Translations under genes and position numbers: made by a program
Part shown: piece by piece, positions 40,699 through 52,899 of the stretch
Numbering within the stretch: position 1 is the stretch's first letter
Layout of the letters: each line of letters begins with the position of its first letter
Assembly (NCBI GenBank): GCA_030704615.1
Contig: CM060732.1
Location: forward strand, 67,749,053 to 67,809,052
Source: Takakia lepidozioides
Lineage: Eukaryota; Streptophyta; Takakiopsida; Takakiales; Takakiaceae
DNA: 60,000 nucleotides
Direction: 5' to 3'
Notes under the pieces: model-generated
Told to the model about the DNA's origin: nothing
Database searches by the model: none
Seen by the model: only the letters and a program-made list of their open reading frames with translations

Positions 40699-42982
40699 AT
40701 TCCCCCTCATCCCCCTAATCCTCCGAGCTCTGTGATGCATCAGTTCCACTATGCCTCTCAAAAAAAATCCAGTCCTCTCCTTGGGGGCTGTACCCTCACC
40801 TCCTGGATCTCTGCGTCTTCTCCCCACTTCCTCAGCAGAATCCAACCAAAATATACGAGCCCGACGGGCTCTAATAGCTGCTGCCTCCTCCCTGATTTCA
40901 TTTTCTTGAGGCTTGCCAGTCTAAAATCTGCTGTACACGACTACGTTCGGAACACCTCCTAATGGACACCGAAGCAAGCCGGGCAGCATAAGTAGGAAGG
41001 ATGTACTCCTTCTGGACTAGGCATGAAATCCCCCTGCCAAAAAAAGGCACGTTCCTCATGCCCATGAACTCCGGTGTAGACGTCCTCCGGCAGTACTTGG
41101 CATTCTACAGTAAGAACAAATCCACTTGAAGAATGTCAATACCAGCACAACCAGAAAGGGTTTTCAATGAAATAAGAGAGCGGAGGGAGGTGCCTCACAA
41201 AATCTGGAGGCAACTTACAAGCACCACTCACTCGTAAACCGGGGGCTCCTCGGCCTCGATCCCAACTTCCTCCCCCTGCTCCTTCTCGGATTTTTCCTCA
41301 TCCTCCGAGGATGCCTCTTCCTCTTTCGGCAGACGTTCAGCCGCTGCAAGTTCCGAGTTGTGGAGGGCAGTATCTGGCTCGAAGGCGAACACATGCCTGT
41401 CGGACAACGTCCCTGCCCACATTGAAGCACCTGAGGAACAAGCGGGCGGTTAATAGCTTGCGGCATGCAATTGCAAGGGGCCAGGGACAAACTGAGCACG
41501 TGAAGGCTTACCCGTGCCGCATGTGAGGTCCAGAATCCGCCCTTGGACATCCGAGCACGTCTCCATGAGGGTTGGATGAAAGCAGGGCTCGGGTCCGGCT
41601 GTACCGCCACGGTTTGCCTGTCTTTGTGTCCTTCGGCATACTAGAGTGGGGCACATAGTTGTAGAGGACATCGTAGGTTACAGGGTCCACAGCGGCATCA
41701 ACAAGACGACCGTCGTTGCGGAATTTGAACGTAGACCCTCTCTTCACAAAGCAATATGCCTCAAACACCAATGTCTGCACATCCAACAAAGAAGGGATCA
41801 ATTCCAGGTCTACTTAACATACACCACAATATGAAGTGAATGCAATAGATGATAACTTACACTTTGGCCCTCTGTTCGCAAACCCTGCGTACTGATGCAG
41901 AACCATTTTCTGAGGAGAGGACGGGGTGACACTTTTCGGTGTCCACCTTGCCACCGCATTCTCTGTGGTCTTCCCTCTCGTGGCAAGGACAACCACACAT
42001 CCACCGTCATCCAGAAGCATCCCGCCAGCCCAAACCCGGCTTTCCAGTAGTCCCAGTAAACCTGTTCCAGGTGGGCACACCATCCAGGCCCTCCAGCAGC
42101 TCCCCATCTGGAATGTCGAGGAGAATCATGTCGCAAGCTCTCTCCACCTCAACCCCCCCCCGAGTGCTCTTGCAATTCGTGCTCACAGCCGTGAAGAATT
42201 CCATCATGGCTTCAAAACCAGGGGGTGTCTTTAGGCTCTGTACCGGCAGCCCTCTTCTTGGCTTTCCCCTTCTGCTCCGCCAGAGACTTGTTGTGTGCCA
42301 CCTTCTTCGCCCTGGCAGCGAGAGCGTCAAGGAAGCTCTCATTGACGCATTGGATGATGGTTGGAGGTTCTAGCTTTGGCCTGTGCGTAAACGTCACCGC
42401 CGAATACCGCCGTGTAGGCTCGCCCTCAAATGCCAACTTCTTGGCAGAGCCAGTCCCACTCCGAACTGACTTGGGAACCCGGACGACCGGTGACTGGGTA
42501 GGAGCAACAGCAGTCGCAGGACCTTGAACAAAATCGGCGTCGGAGTCACTCTCTGGGTCCCCTCCTGCGCCTCCTCCGATGCCCCGATGGTTTTCTTCTT
42601 TTGGGTGTTACTGCAGTCACCTGTTTCCTTGTCCTTTTCCTTTGACCTTTACTCTTCTCATGCAATTTCTCCTGAATTCCTGCCTGAGCAAGCTCTGCCG
42701 CTTTCCTGGAGTTCGCAAGCGCTTTTGCCTCTTTTGCACCCAACGGAGGCAGCGGAGCCGGTTTCGTCGGAATTCAGCATCCAGCTTCAATTGAAACTCG
42801 GATGGGTCGAGCGAGCCGGGCGGAAGGTCCACATACCAAGGCAATCACGCAAATGTTCCAGATGCCACTCCTTCACAATATCGTCAGTGTACATGGAGTC
42901 AGCCCCAGGGTTCCTCCATGCCAGGAAGAATGGTGGCTCGAAAGACAGATGACCTTTCTCCAAAAGCGAGAACTTACAGTAC

Positions 42983-43779
42983 CTGCATTCATGAAAAAAC
43001 ACAATGAGGTCCGAAAATGGCTAAGTCCCTGAACGGCAATAGGGCCTACAACTGGAATATGGCGCCGAATTTCCACTTCAGGGCCACCCAGTCTAGGGAC
43101 TTAGCCCGAAAATGCTAAGTCCCTGGACGGCAATAGGGCCTGGAACTGGAAAACGGCGCCGAATTTCCAGTTCCGGGCCAGCCACCCTAGGGACTTAGAC
43201 CGAAAATGGCTAAGTCCCTGGACGGCAATAGGGCCTAGAACTGGAAAACGGCGCCGAATTTCCAGTTCCGGGCCAGCCACCCTAGGGACTTAGACCGAAA
43301 ATGGCTAAGTACCTGGACGGCAATAGGCCTGGAACTGGAATATGGCGCCGAATTTCCACTTCAGGGCCAGCCAGTCTAGGGACTTAGCCCGAAAATGGCT
43401 AAGTCCCTGGACGGCAATAGGGCCTAGAACTGGAAAACGGCGCCGAATTTCCAGTTCCGGCCAGCCACCCTAGGGACTTAGCCCGAAAATGGCTAAGTCC
43501 CTGGACGGCAATAGGGCCTAGAACTGGAAAATGGCGCCGAATTTCCATTCCGGGCCAGCCACACTAGGGACTTAGGCCGAAAATGGCTAAGTCCCTGAAC
43601 GGCAATAGGGCCTGGAACTGGAAAATGGCGCCGAATTTCCAGTTCCGGGCCAGCCAGTCTAGGGACTTAGCCATTTTCGGAGCCCTGACTGGAAATTCGG
43701 CGCCATTTTCCCTAACACCACTTGAGGCCTCTAACATCCTGAAATGCCAGGACTTGAAAGAAAGGCAGCGCGTATGTAC
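42983..43779 (-). other. Intron of the ParB-methyltransferase gene carrying a minisatellite
   Basis: The donor (GTACAT) after ...LLYR and the acceptor (GAATGCAG) before YCKFSLLEKG leave two and one bases, which rebuild an Arg codon in frame. The other introns of the gene are far shorter where I could measure them (75-220 bp); this one is swollen by the 95-bp repeat array. Confidence 0.65.
43013..43700. repeat. 95-bp minisatellite with GGCGCCGAATTTCC core
   Basis: Seven direct units at about 95-bp spacing (cores near 43060, 43154, 43249, 43343, 43438, 43531, 43626). Each has GGCTAAGTCCCTGGACGGCA, GGCGCCGAATTTCCAGTT and a closing CCTAGGGACTTAG that is the inverse of the opening CTAAGTCCC. The array ends with an inverted core (GGAAATTCGGCGCCATTTTCC near 43692). 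Each unit can fold on itself. Confidence 0.85.
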
Positions 43780-46155
43780 CTGTACAGAAGGCGCATTGCT
43801 GCTTTGTCCGCGTTCGGCTGGTCGGTGAACTCGTGGCTCCGGCGAGCATCTGCTATCTCCCGAAAGAATAGGTTGGTTTTGTAGAGCAGAAAGTACCTCG
43901 TCACATAGTCACGTAGGCTCTCTGCTGCAGGAGATATCTCCATCTTGAACTGATGTGCTTGTGTGTCCAGCTGCTCTTGCGCATTCGTCGTCACCTGTGG
44001 AGATTGTCCATCAGATCGCTTTCCTCAAAAAATACAATGAATCCACCCCCTACTAGAGTAGAAGCCCCAAACGAAGCGTGGGGAAGTACCTGAAACCACC
44101 ATGTCATGCGGTTCATCCACATGTCGAATGTGGGGTCAGAGAGTTTGTCCGGTTTGGGGAAGCTCCACATGTCCCTGGTACTTTGGGAACCATTCCAGAT
44201 TTGGAGCCACCGGGTCTGTCCAACCACCCAGCATATTCGTAAGCGCCAAACACCACAAAAAGGAGTTGTTGCCACCACAATTTGGTTAAGAATGTATCAC
44301 CTTTTCTGTTGCATCCACACAGGATGTGGCTAGACGATGGAGCTTCTCCAATGTCATCGTGGGCTTCAGAGCGCGAGAGTAGTGCTTCCCCACCTCCACC
44401 AGAAAGTCGGCACCAAGGGCGGGATCAGCTATGGCCACGTACTTTACCATCCGCGACTTGTACTTTATGCGGGCCCTCACCTCCGCAGCTTTGACATACG
44501 ATTCGAGTTCCGGGAGGGTTGGATTCTTCTCCTCTGACTCCATGTAGAACCTCCGCGCATGTGCCAAATCCTGCTGTATTTTCGTCTGTCGAAAAGGCGC
44601 ACATAAGATTAGAGATCCTGCTCAACACAATTTCTTCTATTGGGGGAGGAGAGACAAATTAGCTCAACAAAACTGTCAGGAGCTTTACCCGAAATATGTA
44701 GTCCACCATGGCGTCGACGCTCAGCCTATACCAGGTTCTGTCTGCCTTTGCCTCCGACTTGCGCAGGAGGTCGGCACTGAGGGAATTGGCAAACTCTTGC
44801 ACCCCCTGCTTCCCGACATCCTTCACTCGGAAGAGCATATGGGACAAGTTGGTGGCAATGAAGGCATTCTCAGTCACCCTGCAGTGCCACATTTCCATCA
44901 AACAATACTGAAATGGGAATTTTCATCATATATGAGGATTCGCAATGAAATGACTTCCAAATTCAAAGTCCAAAAGCGAGAGGGGTTGTAGCTTACGAGT
45001 TGATGTCGGCCATTGCAGCTTTGAGAAGACTGCGATCTTTGGGCCCCGCAACCTTCAGCACAACACAATCGACGGCGAAATGCCAATCGAGATCGTTGGG
45101 GTGGGCTTGGGCAATGTGCTCCATCCATGCCAGGAGGCGATGATTGCCGTCCCACACGTAGAACATCTTACCGGACATGTGCTGGAAAAGAGGATCACTA
45201 GCAATCGATCTCTCGAACTCCTCATTTCGCGTTTGCCAATGGGGACCCCATTTGTCCACCTCATCGGAAGTGTGGGCACGGGAAGCTCCGTGGTCGTTCT
45301 CAATGGAAACGTAAAAGGCGGCAGACCCCATTCGATATCCATCCCGGAAAGAGAATTTCAGCTTGTCGATATCGCCTGGGAGGGCAGGTCTCACCACCTG
45401 CAATGACACCAAGCGGCAAAGGGGAATTCGAAGCTTGGCCGGGTACACCATGCCCCCCAGCACCCTGCCAATGTTGCTGTGGGTTGCCTCCAACATCTTG
45501 GCAGCGGCCAACTTCATATCCGCCTCAGACATGACGTCTGCTGCAGAGGGGTTTTCCGGCAGCCCACCAGGACCGCCAAATCCAGCCTGTATGCTCCGGG
45601 TTTGGGGCCTGGGGATGTCCGGGAGGATGTCATCCTGGTCAGAAACCTCCATGTCGTCCTCCTCAACAGGGTCAGCCACCTGCGAAACCACCTCCAGCAC
45701 TCTCGTCGTCTCTACTGCCCTCTCCCTGGCTTCACCTCGAACTTGCACAATCCGTGCTCTTTCAGGTGTTCTTTCCTCTCCTCCACTCTCCACCGTATGG
45801 GTAATTGCGGGGGCTGCTCTTGCCCGCGATGGTCTAACCGGTGTGCTACTGCCTCTCTGTGGTGTCTTGTAGGGATCCACCGTCTCTGTGGGTCCCTCGC
45901 TTACATTGGCATCTGTCATTTGGGCACCCCTGGCCTCTTCAGCTGCCTTTTGTCTTTCCTCCTGGCTAGCATTCTGTCTCGTCTGTTCTTTTGCCCCTCT
46001 TTTGCCCTCTCACGGGCTTTCTGTTTCTTACTAGGGCTAGCAGCAGGGGAGCCCTCCAGGACGACCACCTTTGATTGAGGCGAACTGACACCCTCGCGCG
46101 CACTGCTCACTCCCCCCTCCGCAGCCCGTGACTGCTCTCTCGCCGGGGATTGCAT

Positions 46156-47159
46156 GTGCTTAGCTTTCTTCTTTTTCTTTGCGTGGGCGGGCCTACTGCA
46201 TGTGCATGAACAACCTCCATTGCCGGATCTGTTGTCCTCATGTCCTCACGCCCTCACCTGCCATGCCGCCTGTCACCAACCTCCCCAATGCCTACTCTGT
46301 CGTAATCTCGTTGCAAGTCCTCCCGTCCACCAACAAAAGGTTTAAGTTTGCCCTCTCGACCCCAAGTTGGGCGATTCAAACATGCGATGAGTTGGAGCTG
46401 TCGATGATACCACCAGCGTGCCGGGCTCGTCGTCACTCTGTTCATTGACAAAAAATCGTGAAAACCAACATCGGTGCAAAAAGCAGCATCGCAACGAGCA
46501 GCGCAACCACCATAGCAACAATCATGTAGCAAAAATGAAACATAACAAGTTTAGGAAGTATGGAGAGCCATGCAACAACAATGAAAACAAATGCAACCAT
46601 TGCCTAAGAATTACATGCACAAGCAGCCTTCTCCAGAGCTGCCGGATTTGCCCACGCTTGCAAAATCTAAGTTCACTCAACTATCTAAAGTTCACTCATA
46701 CAGCAAAGCCAGGATGAAGATGCAAAAACAAAGCGAAAGCAAAAAATAAATCGAACAAACCGAAAGCAGAAGTGGCTTGCCTGAGAGTACTACTCTTCAG
46801 TTGGCGCAGGTTGTGAGCAAGACACTGGAATCTCCTGCTGGAGCTTCAGTTTTGCCATGCGAGAGATTGGCCGTCGTCCGTAGTACAGAGCTTTCAACTT
46901 CCGCCGCGGTCTGGATGTGAGGTCTCTCTCAGGAGAGCCACGCCCTTCAGGCGACATAAGTCCCAGCCAAAGAGATCTCCTTTTTTGGGGTACATGCCTG
47001 GAATACCATGTAAGCCAAGTTTTTGCATGAGATTTAGGGTACGTGGACAGGAAGCCATGCGTCGCCACCCAAATAATAACCGACGGCCGTCGACATTTAT
47101 TGCCCAACTGCGCAATTAAATGTCGGATGAATCCCTCCATGTCGGATGAAAATCGACGT
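46156..47159. other. Spacer upstream of the ParB-methyltransferase gene
   Basis: AT-rich sequence at 46440-46770 that could hold a promoter. A minus-strand frame end near 46790-47060 (reading ...LMSPEGRGSPERDLTSRP...) may be a coding remnant; I could not fix its frame or relate it to a family. Confidence 0.3.
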
Positions 47160-48900
47160 AAACAGTCCCGGAATTTCCAACGTAGAGGTAATTCGGAGCG
47201 CTGCACGATGGAATTCCGGCGCCGGATTTCCATCCTGCAGGTAATTCGGAGCGCAGCAGGATGGATATCCGGCGCCGAATTTCCATCCGCGAGAGGAAGG
47301 GCGGCGCTGGAAATTTCCCTCATGCAGGTAATTCGGAAGCGCGCGGATGGAAATCCGGCGCCGAATTTTCCATCCGCGCAGGTAGGGCGGCGGTGGAAAT
47401 TTCCCTTCATGCAGGTATTTCGGAAGCGCGCGGATGGAAATCCGGCGCCGAATTTCCATCCGCGCGGTATGGGCGGTGCGCCAAATTTCCCTCAAGCAGG
47501 AAATTCGGCGCCGAATTTCCCTCCTGCAGGTAATTCGGATCCCGGATGAATGGAAATTCGGCGCCGAATTTCCATCCAGCAGGTAATTCGGATCCCGGAT
47601 GAATGGAAATTCGGCGCCGAATTTCCATCCAGCAGGTAATCCAATACCGGATGAATGGAAATTCGGCGCCGAATTTCCATCCAGCAGGTAATTCCAATAC
47701 CGGATGAATGGAAATTCGGCGCCGAATTTCCATCCAGCAGGTAAGTCGAATCGGTGCCAAATGGATATTCGGCGCCGAATTTCCATTCGCCATGTATTTC
47801 TGAGCGTGGAATTACCTTCGTGCAGGTAATTCCCAGATGAGAATTACCTTCGTGCAGGTAATTTCCAGATGAGAATTACCTTCGTGCAGGTAATGTGGAC
47901 GAAGAATTCACATCGACTGGAATTACCTGCAGGAAGGTAATTCTCATCTGGAAATTACCTGCACGAAGGTAATTCCACGCTCAGAAATACATGGCGAATG
48001 GAAATTCGGCGCCGAATATCCATACGGCACCCATCCGACTTACCTGCTGGATGGGAATTCGGCGCCGAATTTCCATTTATGCGGGATTCGGCTTACGTGC
48101 TTGATGGAAATTCGGCGCCGAATTTCCATTCATCCGGTATTCGAATTACCTGCAGGATGGAAATTCGGCGCTGAATTTCCATCCACCCGAGATTCCACTT
48201 ACCTGCTGGACGGAAATTCGGCGCCGAATCTCCATCCATCCGGGATTCCACTTACCTGTTGGATGGAAATTCGGCGCCGAATCTCCATCCATCCGGATTC
48301 CACCTACCTGCTGGATGGAAATTCGGCGCCGAATTTCCATCCATCCGGGATTCCACTTACCCGCAGGATGCAAATTCGGCGCCGTTTTCCCATCTGTGGA
48401 AGTTTTTATGTCGGCCAGTTTTCGGTCTGACCCCCCGACAAGACTTCCTTTGGGGGGGGCCCGGATGGAAATTCGGCGCCGAATCTCCGTCCATGGGATG
48501 TTCTCTGTCGCACACTCGCCGGCCTCTGCGCCCAAGGCGACTTCATCCGGGCGTCCCCTGTTCGATATTCGGTGCCGAATTTCCGTCCGGGGGTTGAAAT
48601 GTGACGGCCAACTGCAGGCCACTCCCCCCTCCCCGACTGCATCCGAACCGCCCCGGATGGAAATTCGGCGCCGTTTTTCCATCTGGGGATGTTTTTATGC
48701 CGTCCAGTTTTCGGCCTGACCCCCCGACACGACTCCCTTTGGGGGCCCGGATGGAAATTCGGCGCCGAATCTCCATCCAGGGGATGTTCTCTGTCGCACA
48801 CACTCCGGCCTCTGCGCCCGAGGCGACTTCATCCGGGCTTCCTCTGTTGGATATTGGGTGCCGAATTTCCATTCGGGGGTAGTAATGTGAGGGCACGGTG
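47160..48900. repeat. Array of about 22 GGCGCC-centred palindromes between two divergent genes
   Basis: The core GGAAATTCGGCGCCGAATTTCC, itself a palindrome, recurs about every 52-60 bp from 47500 to 48380, more widely at 47200-47500 and 48400-48900. Spacers are conserved (CCAGCAGGTAATTCGGATCC on the left). Spacers right of 47.9 kb are the inverse of those on the left. Cores at the outer right end are degraded to GCGCCGTTTTTCC or GGTGCCGAATTTCC. Confidence 0.9.
47762..48022. repeat. Near-perfect inverted repeat at the centre of the array
   Basis: 47762-47831 is the exact inverse of 47953-48022, and pairing continues inward with about two mismatches to arms of roughly 110 bases around a 40-50 base loop centred near 47892. 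The arms contain GAATTACCTTCGTGCAGGTA units that are themselves repeated. Confidence 0.85.
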
Positions 48901-49175
48901 CCGGCTTCTCCCCTTCAGCCGTCATCATCCGGACGGCCCCCCACTTTCTGACTGCATACCGTTGGCAGTTATTGCGCAAAGACCAGGGGCCGCATTCCGG
49001 AGACAAGGTTCATTAACACTCTGACTGTGGATTTTTGAGATAGTTGGCTCCCTGGATTTGGATCAGGCTTCGTCGCTCGGACAAATCGGCATCGCATTCA
49101 TTCCCATCGCTGCACCCCCTTCTACCAGGGAGCTTCCCCGCACGCCATCCTGGCAGTCTTGTGTGCACATCTCCC

Positions 49176-52100
49176 ATGGCGGAAAACCCGAGCGCTACAG
49201 TGTACTGCCCTCCTCACGAGCATAGAGCTTCATTTCCGTGCAGAGGGGACACCTGCCGGGTGATGGAGAAATATCTGTGCGTTCGATACCACCTGAAACC
49301 GGGGTCGGTTTTTTTGGAGGAGGAAAGGAAGGACTCAAACGGCCTTGTTGTCGAGAGTATTGTTGTGCTCCACGATGATTTCGGCGATGGCAGGGAATGG
49401 CGAGTTCCACCATCGGACAGCGTCATATACAGGGCTGTTGGGGACTTCATTTGCCCGCCAAATGCACCGTCTATCCTGGCGCCTTCCGCGAATCAGAGAG
49501 TGGGTACCTCAAAGAGAGAAGTCCGCAACGAAGTAAATCCAGAGCCGAACCCATCCATGAAGACGACCGAGAACCGGGTTGTTCACAACCTGTCCGACTC
49601 AGACGAGGTCATGGAAGTTCCGAGGTCGTCCTGGAGATCAGGACAAGTCCTCAATGGACGTCAGTGGAGGAGGGAGTCATATTCCCAGCACGAGCACCGC
49701 AGTTCGATCTATTCTAGAAATTCTGCGAGGGCTTCACCTGGAGGGACACCGGTCGGAGCTGGCCGGGCTGGACTACAGCAAGTTCGCAATTAAATCGGTT
49801 ACATGCCTTCCCGCCGACGTCGACGGTAATATCTTCTTTGAGTTCCCTCCTCGGGCGGACTACTCGAGGGCGTCCGGAATGTTGACAGATATGGATAGAA
49901 AACATGACGGTCATCCTTGGTGCGTTACCAAAACCACCAGCATGAAGATGCTTGATGGTGTGCGGGTGCGCTACGTTGTTTGTGCGGGCGCGTTGCGGTG
50001 TTTCTCCCCAACTTGCTTCCACTTTAAATCCAGAGGTCACAGGAACGAGACCGATTGGACAGGCACAGCTCACCAACCATTTCGAGCTCAGGAGAAGGTT
50101 CCGAACTCCACATTTAAGTGTGCGCATTGCAAAGAACCACCACACTGCATGTCTGTTTGTAATGCCAAGCAGTTCTATGTGTTGCACCGTTTCCCTGACC
50201 TCACCCGAGCTTGCATACACGTTGGTTCCCATTGTCACAAATTGGCGAGGGGGAACTCGCGGGAGGCTGCCCACGAAGCAGAGCAGCTCGTTCAGGAGGA
50301 GGTTAAGTTGAGACCGGGTGCCAAACCCAAACAGATACAGCTCCAAGCCGCCCATAAGATGGCATTGGCCAGAATTATGTCGGAAGACGGCTCCGATAGA
50401 GTTCCTCTCGACGAGAAGGAAATGGAGGCATTGCTGGAGTCGGTGTCCCACGTATGTTCACCGAATGTCCGAAACCACATTGTCTCATGCAAACAGAAAA
50501 TTGGGCGTGGCTCGGATATGCACTCCATTCTGGAGGTGAAGCGACGATGTGGATATGACTACATTCATGGAAGTAGGTTTCCAGGACAAGGGACTGAGGC
50601 AGATCGTTGTTTCGTATTCAAAATGTCCACGTGTGGACCTGCAGTGGCGTCGAACTGGTCGACAGGATGACGAGTGGGAACTTGTCAAACAGTTGGGTCA
50701 TGTTCGACCATATCAAGCGAATTACAAATCACCAGTGGGTGACAATGGGTGCACATGTCTACGACACCCACTGCAGGATGCTAATGACAATTGCTATTTG
50801 TGAGATGAAAGGAGAGGACACACAATCGGAGATGCTTCTTTGGCAGGGAATAAACGAACAGATGGCCAAGGCGGGATTGCCCCCTCCCAATTTCCGTGGT
50901 TTCATGGCGGACAACGCACAAGCAAATTGGGCTGCCATCCGAAGGGTGTACGGGCAAGACCCCAATGTTCCCATGGAAGGCAAGGAGAGATCTTGTGGGT
51001 TCCATTTTCTGCAGAGCCTTTCGCAGTACACAACCAGGCTCGTGGCGCCAGATTTCAGAGAGGAGCACCGTTCCATGTGCCTTGCGTGGAAGCGCGCTCC
51101 CACCTTGGATGATGCAGAGACACAATTTGCATGCATACGGGCTTGGTGGACATCGTCAGGTGCTGTAAGAAATCAGACGAAGGAGCAATGGTCAGTTGGC
51201 TAGCATGGTGGCATTATCGTTTCCTCCAGTTCGGCGACTATATGCGGGAGGTGAGTTGCACGAATTCGCGTCCCGTTGGATATTATTCTTGGCCATATTT
51301 GTAACTTGCTTGTAACCTGAACATGTGCTTGTGCAGGAAATGTGTCTCGACTCCGACACCGACATGCCCACGACAAACATGGCCGAATCAGTGCACTCTT
51401 CCTGGCGTGCCTCCTCTGCGGCGCATCTGGTGGACATCCTCACTGCCACAACGGAGGACATTGTGAGGTCAATTATGCAGCAATGCAGGTACAACGAGTT
51501 CTTGAAAGGGAAACAGTGGGGCTTGGGGCCGGACAGGCAGGAAATGCTGATGCGGACTGCCTCCAGATCGAAGAATCCTCGGAAGTGGGCGGCGGCCTTG
51601 CGAGAGGGCCTTCGGGACACGCCATTGCTGCGAAGAGGCCAACATTTGGAAGGAGATGTTCATACCCGTCCAGTGAGACGAAGACTTGACGAGGCACCTG
51701 GCGGAGAAGAGGATTCATGGCGAGCTGACAAGAATATTCGCACGCTCCCTCGTGGTCCGGTGATGTTGTCCGAGGAGGTCTCGTCGAGCACCGGAAGTCC
51801 TGCACGTTCAAGATCGCCATCTCCTTTGAGCACAGGGCGCGTGCCCCGGCAACATAACGAGCCATCTGTAGTAAAGCAATACAACATTCCCATTGTGGAG
51901 ACAAGAGTGTCGGAGTCACAGTGGAGAATTGCGAGGACATTGCCGGCATTTCGAGGGAAGTGTTGCGCCATCCGGGTGGATACGAGAGCACGCTGTGGTG
52001 AGATGATTCGGAGGAACCCACACGGTGCTGTACCTGCACCTTGTTTCAGCGGCAGATTTTTGACTCCCACATTTGCTCACGCCACAACGCAGACATTTTG

Positions 52101-52755
52101 GTTCTGTAGGCACGACATAATGACCTGTGTATTTGGCAAGCCCAAGTACGGGATTCAGGGAATGCCGGAGCCTCCGGGCGTCTGGCCTGTTGCACCGGGT
52201 TGCAGCCTCTCTCAGAATGAGGCGGATGCTCTATCTGCAGCAGGATTTCGAATGGTGCAACGCACAGACATCCCGGCCCACGCATTTCCGGTTCCTCAGA
52301 CCCAGCCATTGCAGACTGCTCGGTCCAGTAGAGACGGATTGGACAATTCTGCACATCCCACAATGCGATTCGGAAGAGTGAAGAGACGACACCCTCTCAA
52401 CAAGTTGAATGAGACTCGGATTGCCAATGCTCTTGGGATGGCTTGCACTATTCAGAGCTCCGTGGACGTACCCCCACCCGGCCTTGGGCGTGTGTATCGG
52501 ATGGCAACGGCCGGCTCGGCTGTACGCGACGATGTATACACAATTACGATTGGAGTGGAGCCGACTTGCAACTGTACGGACTTCTCGTTGATGGAAGCAA
52601 AGAAGGGTTCGAAGTATTATCCGTGCAAGCATCTGTATTACATTTACCTGAAGAGGTTGAGGATGAACGTGACTATTGATGACTTTATTCATGCACCGGT
52701 GTTGAGCGTGAACGAGCTGCACAAACTCCTCCTTAGGGATTCCAGAAATCATTGA
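49176..52755 (+). pseudogene. MULE-type transposase with SWIM zinc finger, frameshifted
   Basis: Probable start ATG 49176 (MAENPSATVYCPP). An N-terminal Cys-containing region and an acidic segment are followed by a Cys/His-rich domain (CFSPTCFHF, CAHCKEPPHC) and a helical region. The DDE transposase core has WVMFDHIKRI (first Asp near 50.7 kb), GFMADNAQANW (second Asp at 50910-50912) and SCGFHFLQSL. An intron at 51251-51336 (GTGAGT...GTGCAG) joins GDYMRE to EMCLDSD in phase. Near the end is a SWIM finger: C-x-C at 52567-52575 (CNC) and C-x-H at 52624-52632 (CKH), typical of MURA-like transposases. Frame changes near 49.69, 50.65 and 51.19 kb break this copy. It moves DNA by cut and paste. Confidence 0.75.
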
Positions 52756-52899
52756 TGGGGCAAACGGAATCCTCCATATGGATATTTTCAAATGCATTTT
52801 GCTGTATGAGACTTTTTTTTTGCAGTGTAATGAAATGCACCCCAAAACTCCTGGAATGAGGCAATATTCCATTCAAACTGAGATCCAACAGAAGCAGTT

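Larger units (their letters stand above)
41228..46155 (-). pseudogene. ParB/Srx-like domain - DNA methyltransferase-like fusion, multi-exon, frameshifted
   Basis: ATG at 46153-46155 opens a Lys/Arg/Glu-rich N-terminus. The first exon runs to a donor at 44996 and encodes, at about 45.5-45.0 kb, a ParB/sulfiredoxin-type fold: IPLCRL, SFRDGYRMGSAAFYVSIE and the signature FYVWDGNHRLLAW (DGNHR at 45137-45151). Helical exons follow: 44689-44907, 44301-44585, 44090-44215, 43780-43994, and one starting at 42982. From the second exon on, GT-AG borders keep the reading phase. The 3' part has DMILLDIPDG (about 42106-42132) in the motif IV position, and LDLTCGTG followed by FAFEPD, a SAM-binding motif I/II. 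That site is split by the intron 41431-41511 and restored in phase. Motif IV before motif I is the beta-class order of bacterial amino-methyltransferases. Stop at 41228-41230. Frameshifts near 46003, 42845, 42740, 42540, 42225 and 42015, and one near 41.56 kb, make this copy inactive. The target base is not deducible. Confidence 0.65.

Noticed and set aside
40049-40845. Open frames running through the N gap
   Set aside because: They are produced by undetermined bases.
41228-46155. Bacterial contamination as source of the ParB-methyltransferase
   Set aside because: Several GT-AG introns with conserved phase interrupt it, including one splitting the SAM motif, and the intron repeats match the surrounding eukaryotic array.
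47500-48400. CRISPR-like regular spacing of 22-base repeats
   Set aside because: The repeats are full palindromes with conserved, not unique, spacers, orientation inverts in the middle, and the genome is eukaryotic.
47097-48900. Long open frames across the palindrome array (up to 229 codons)
   Set aside because: They are translations of the repeat unit (R-R-R-I-S-I and similar) open on both strands; no protein-like composition.
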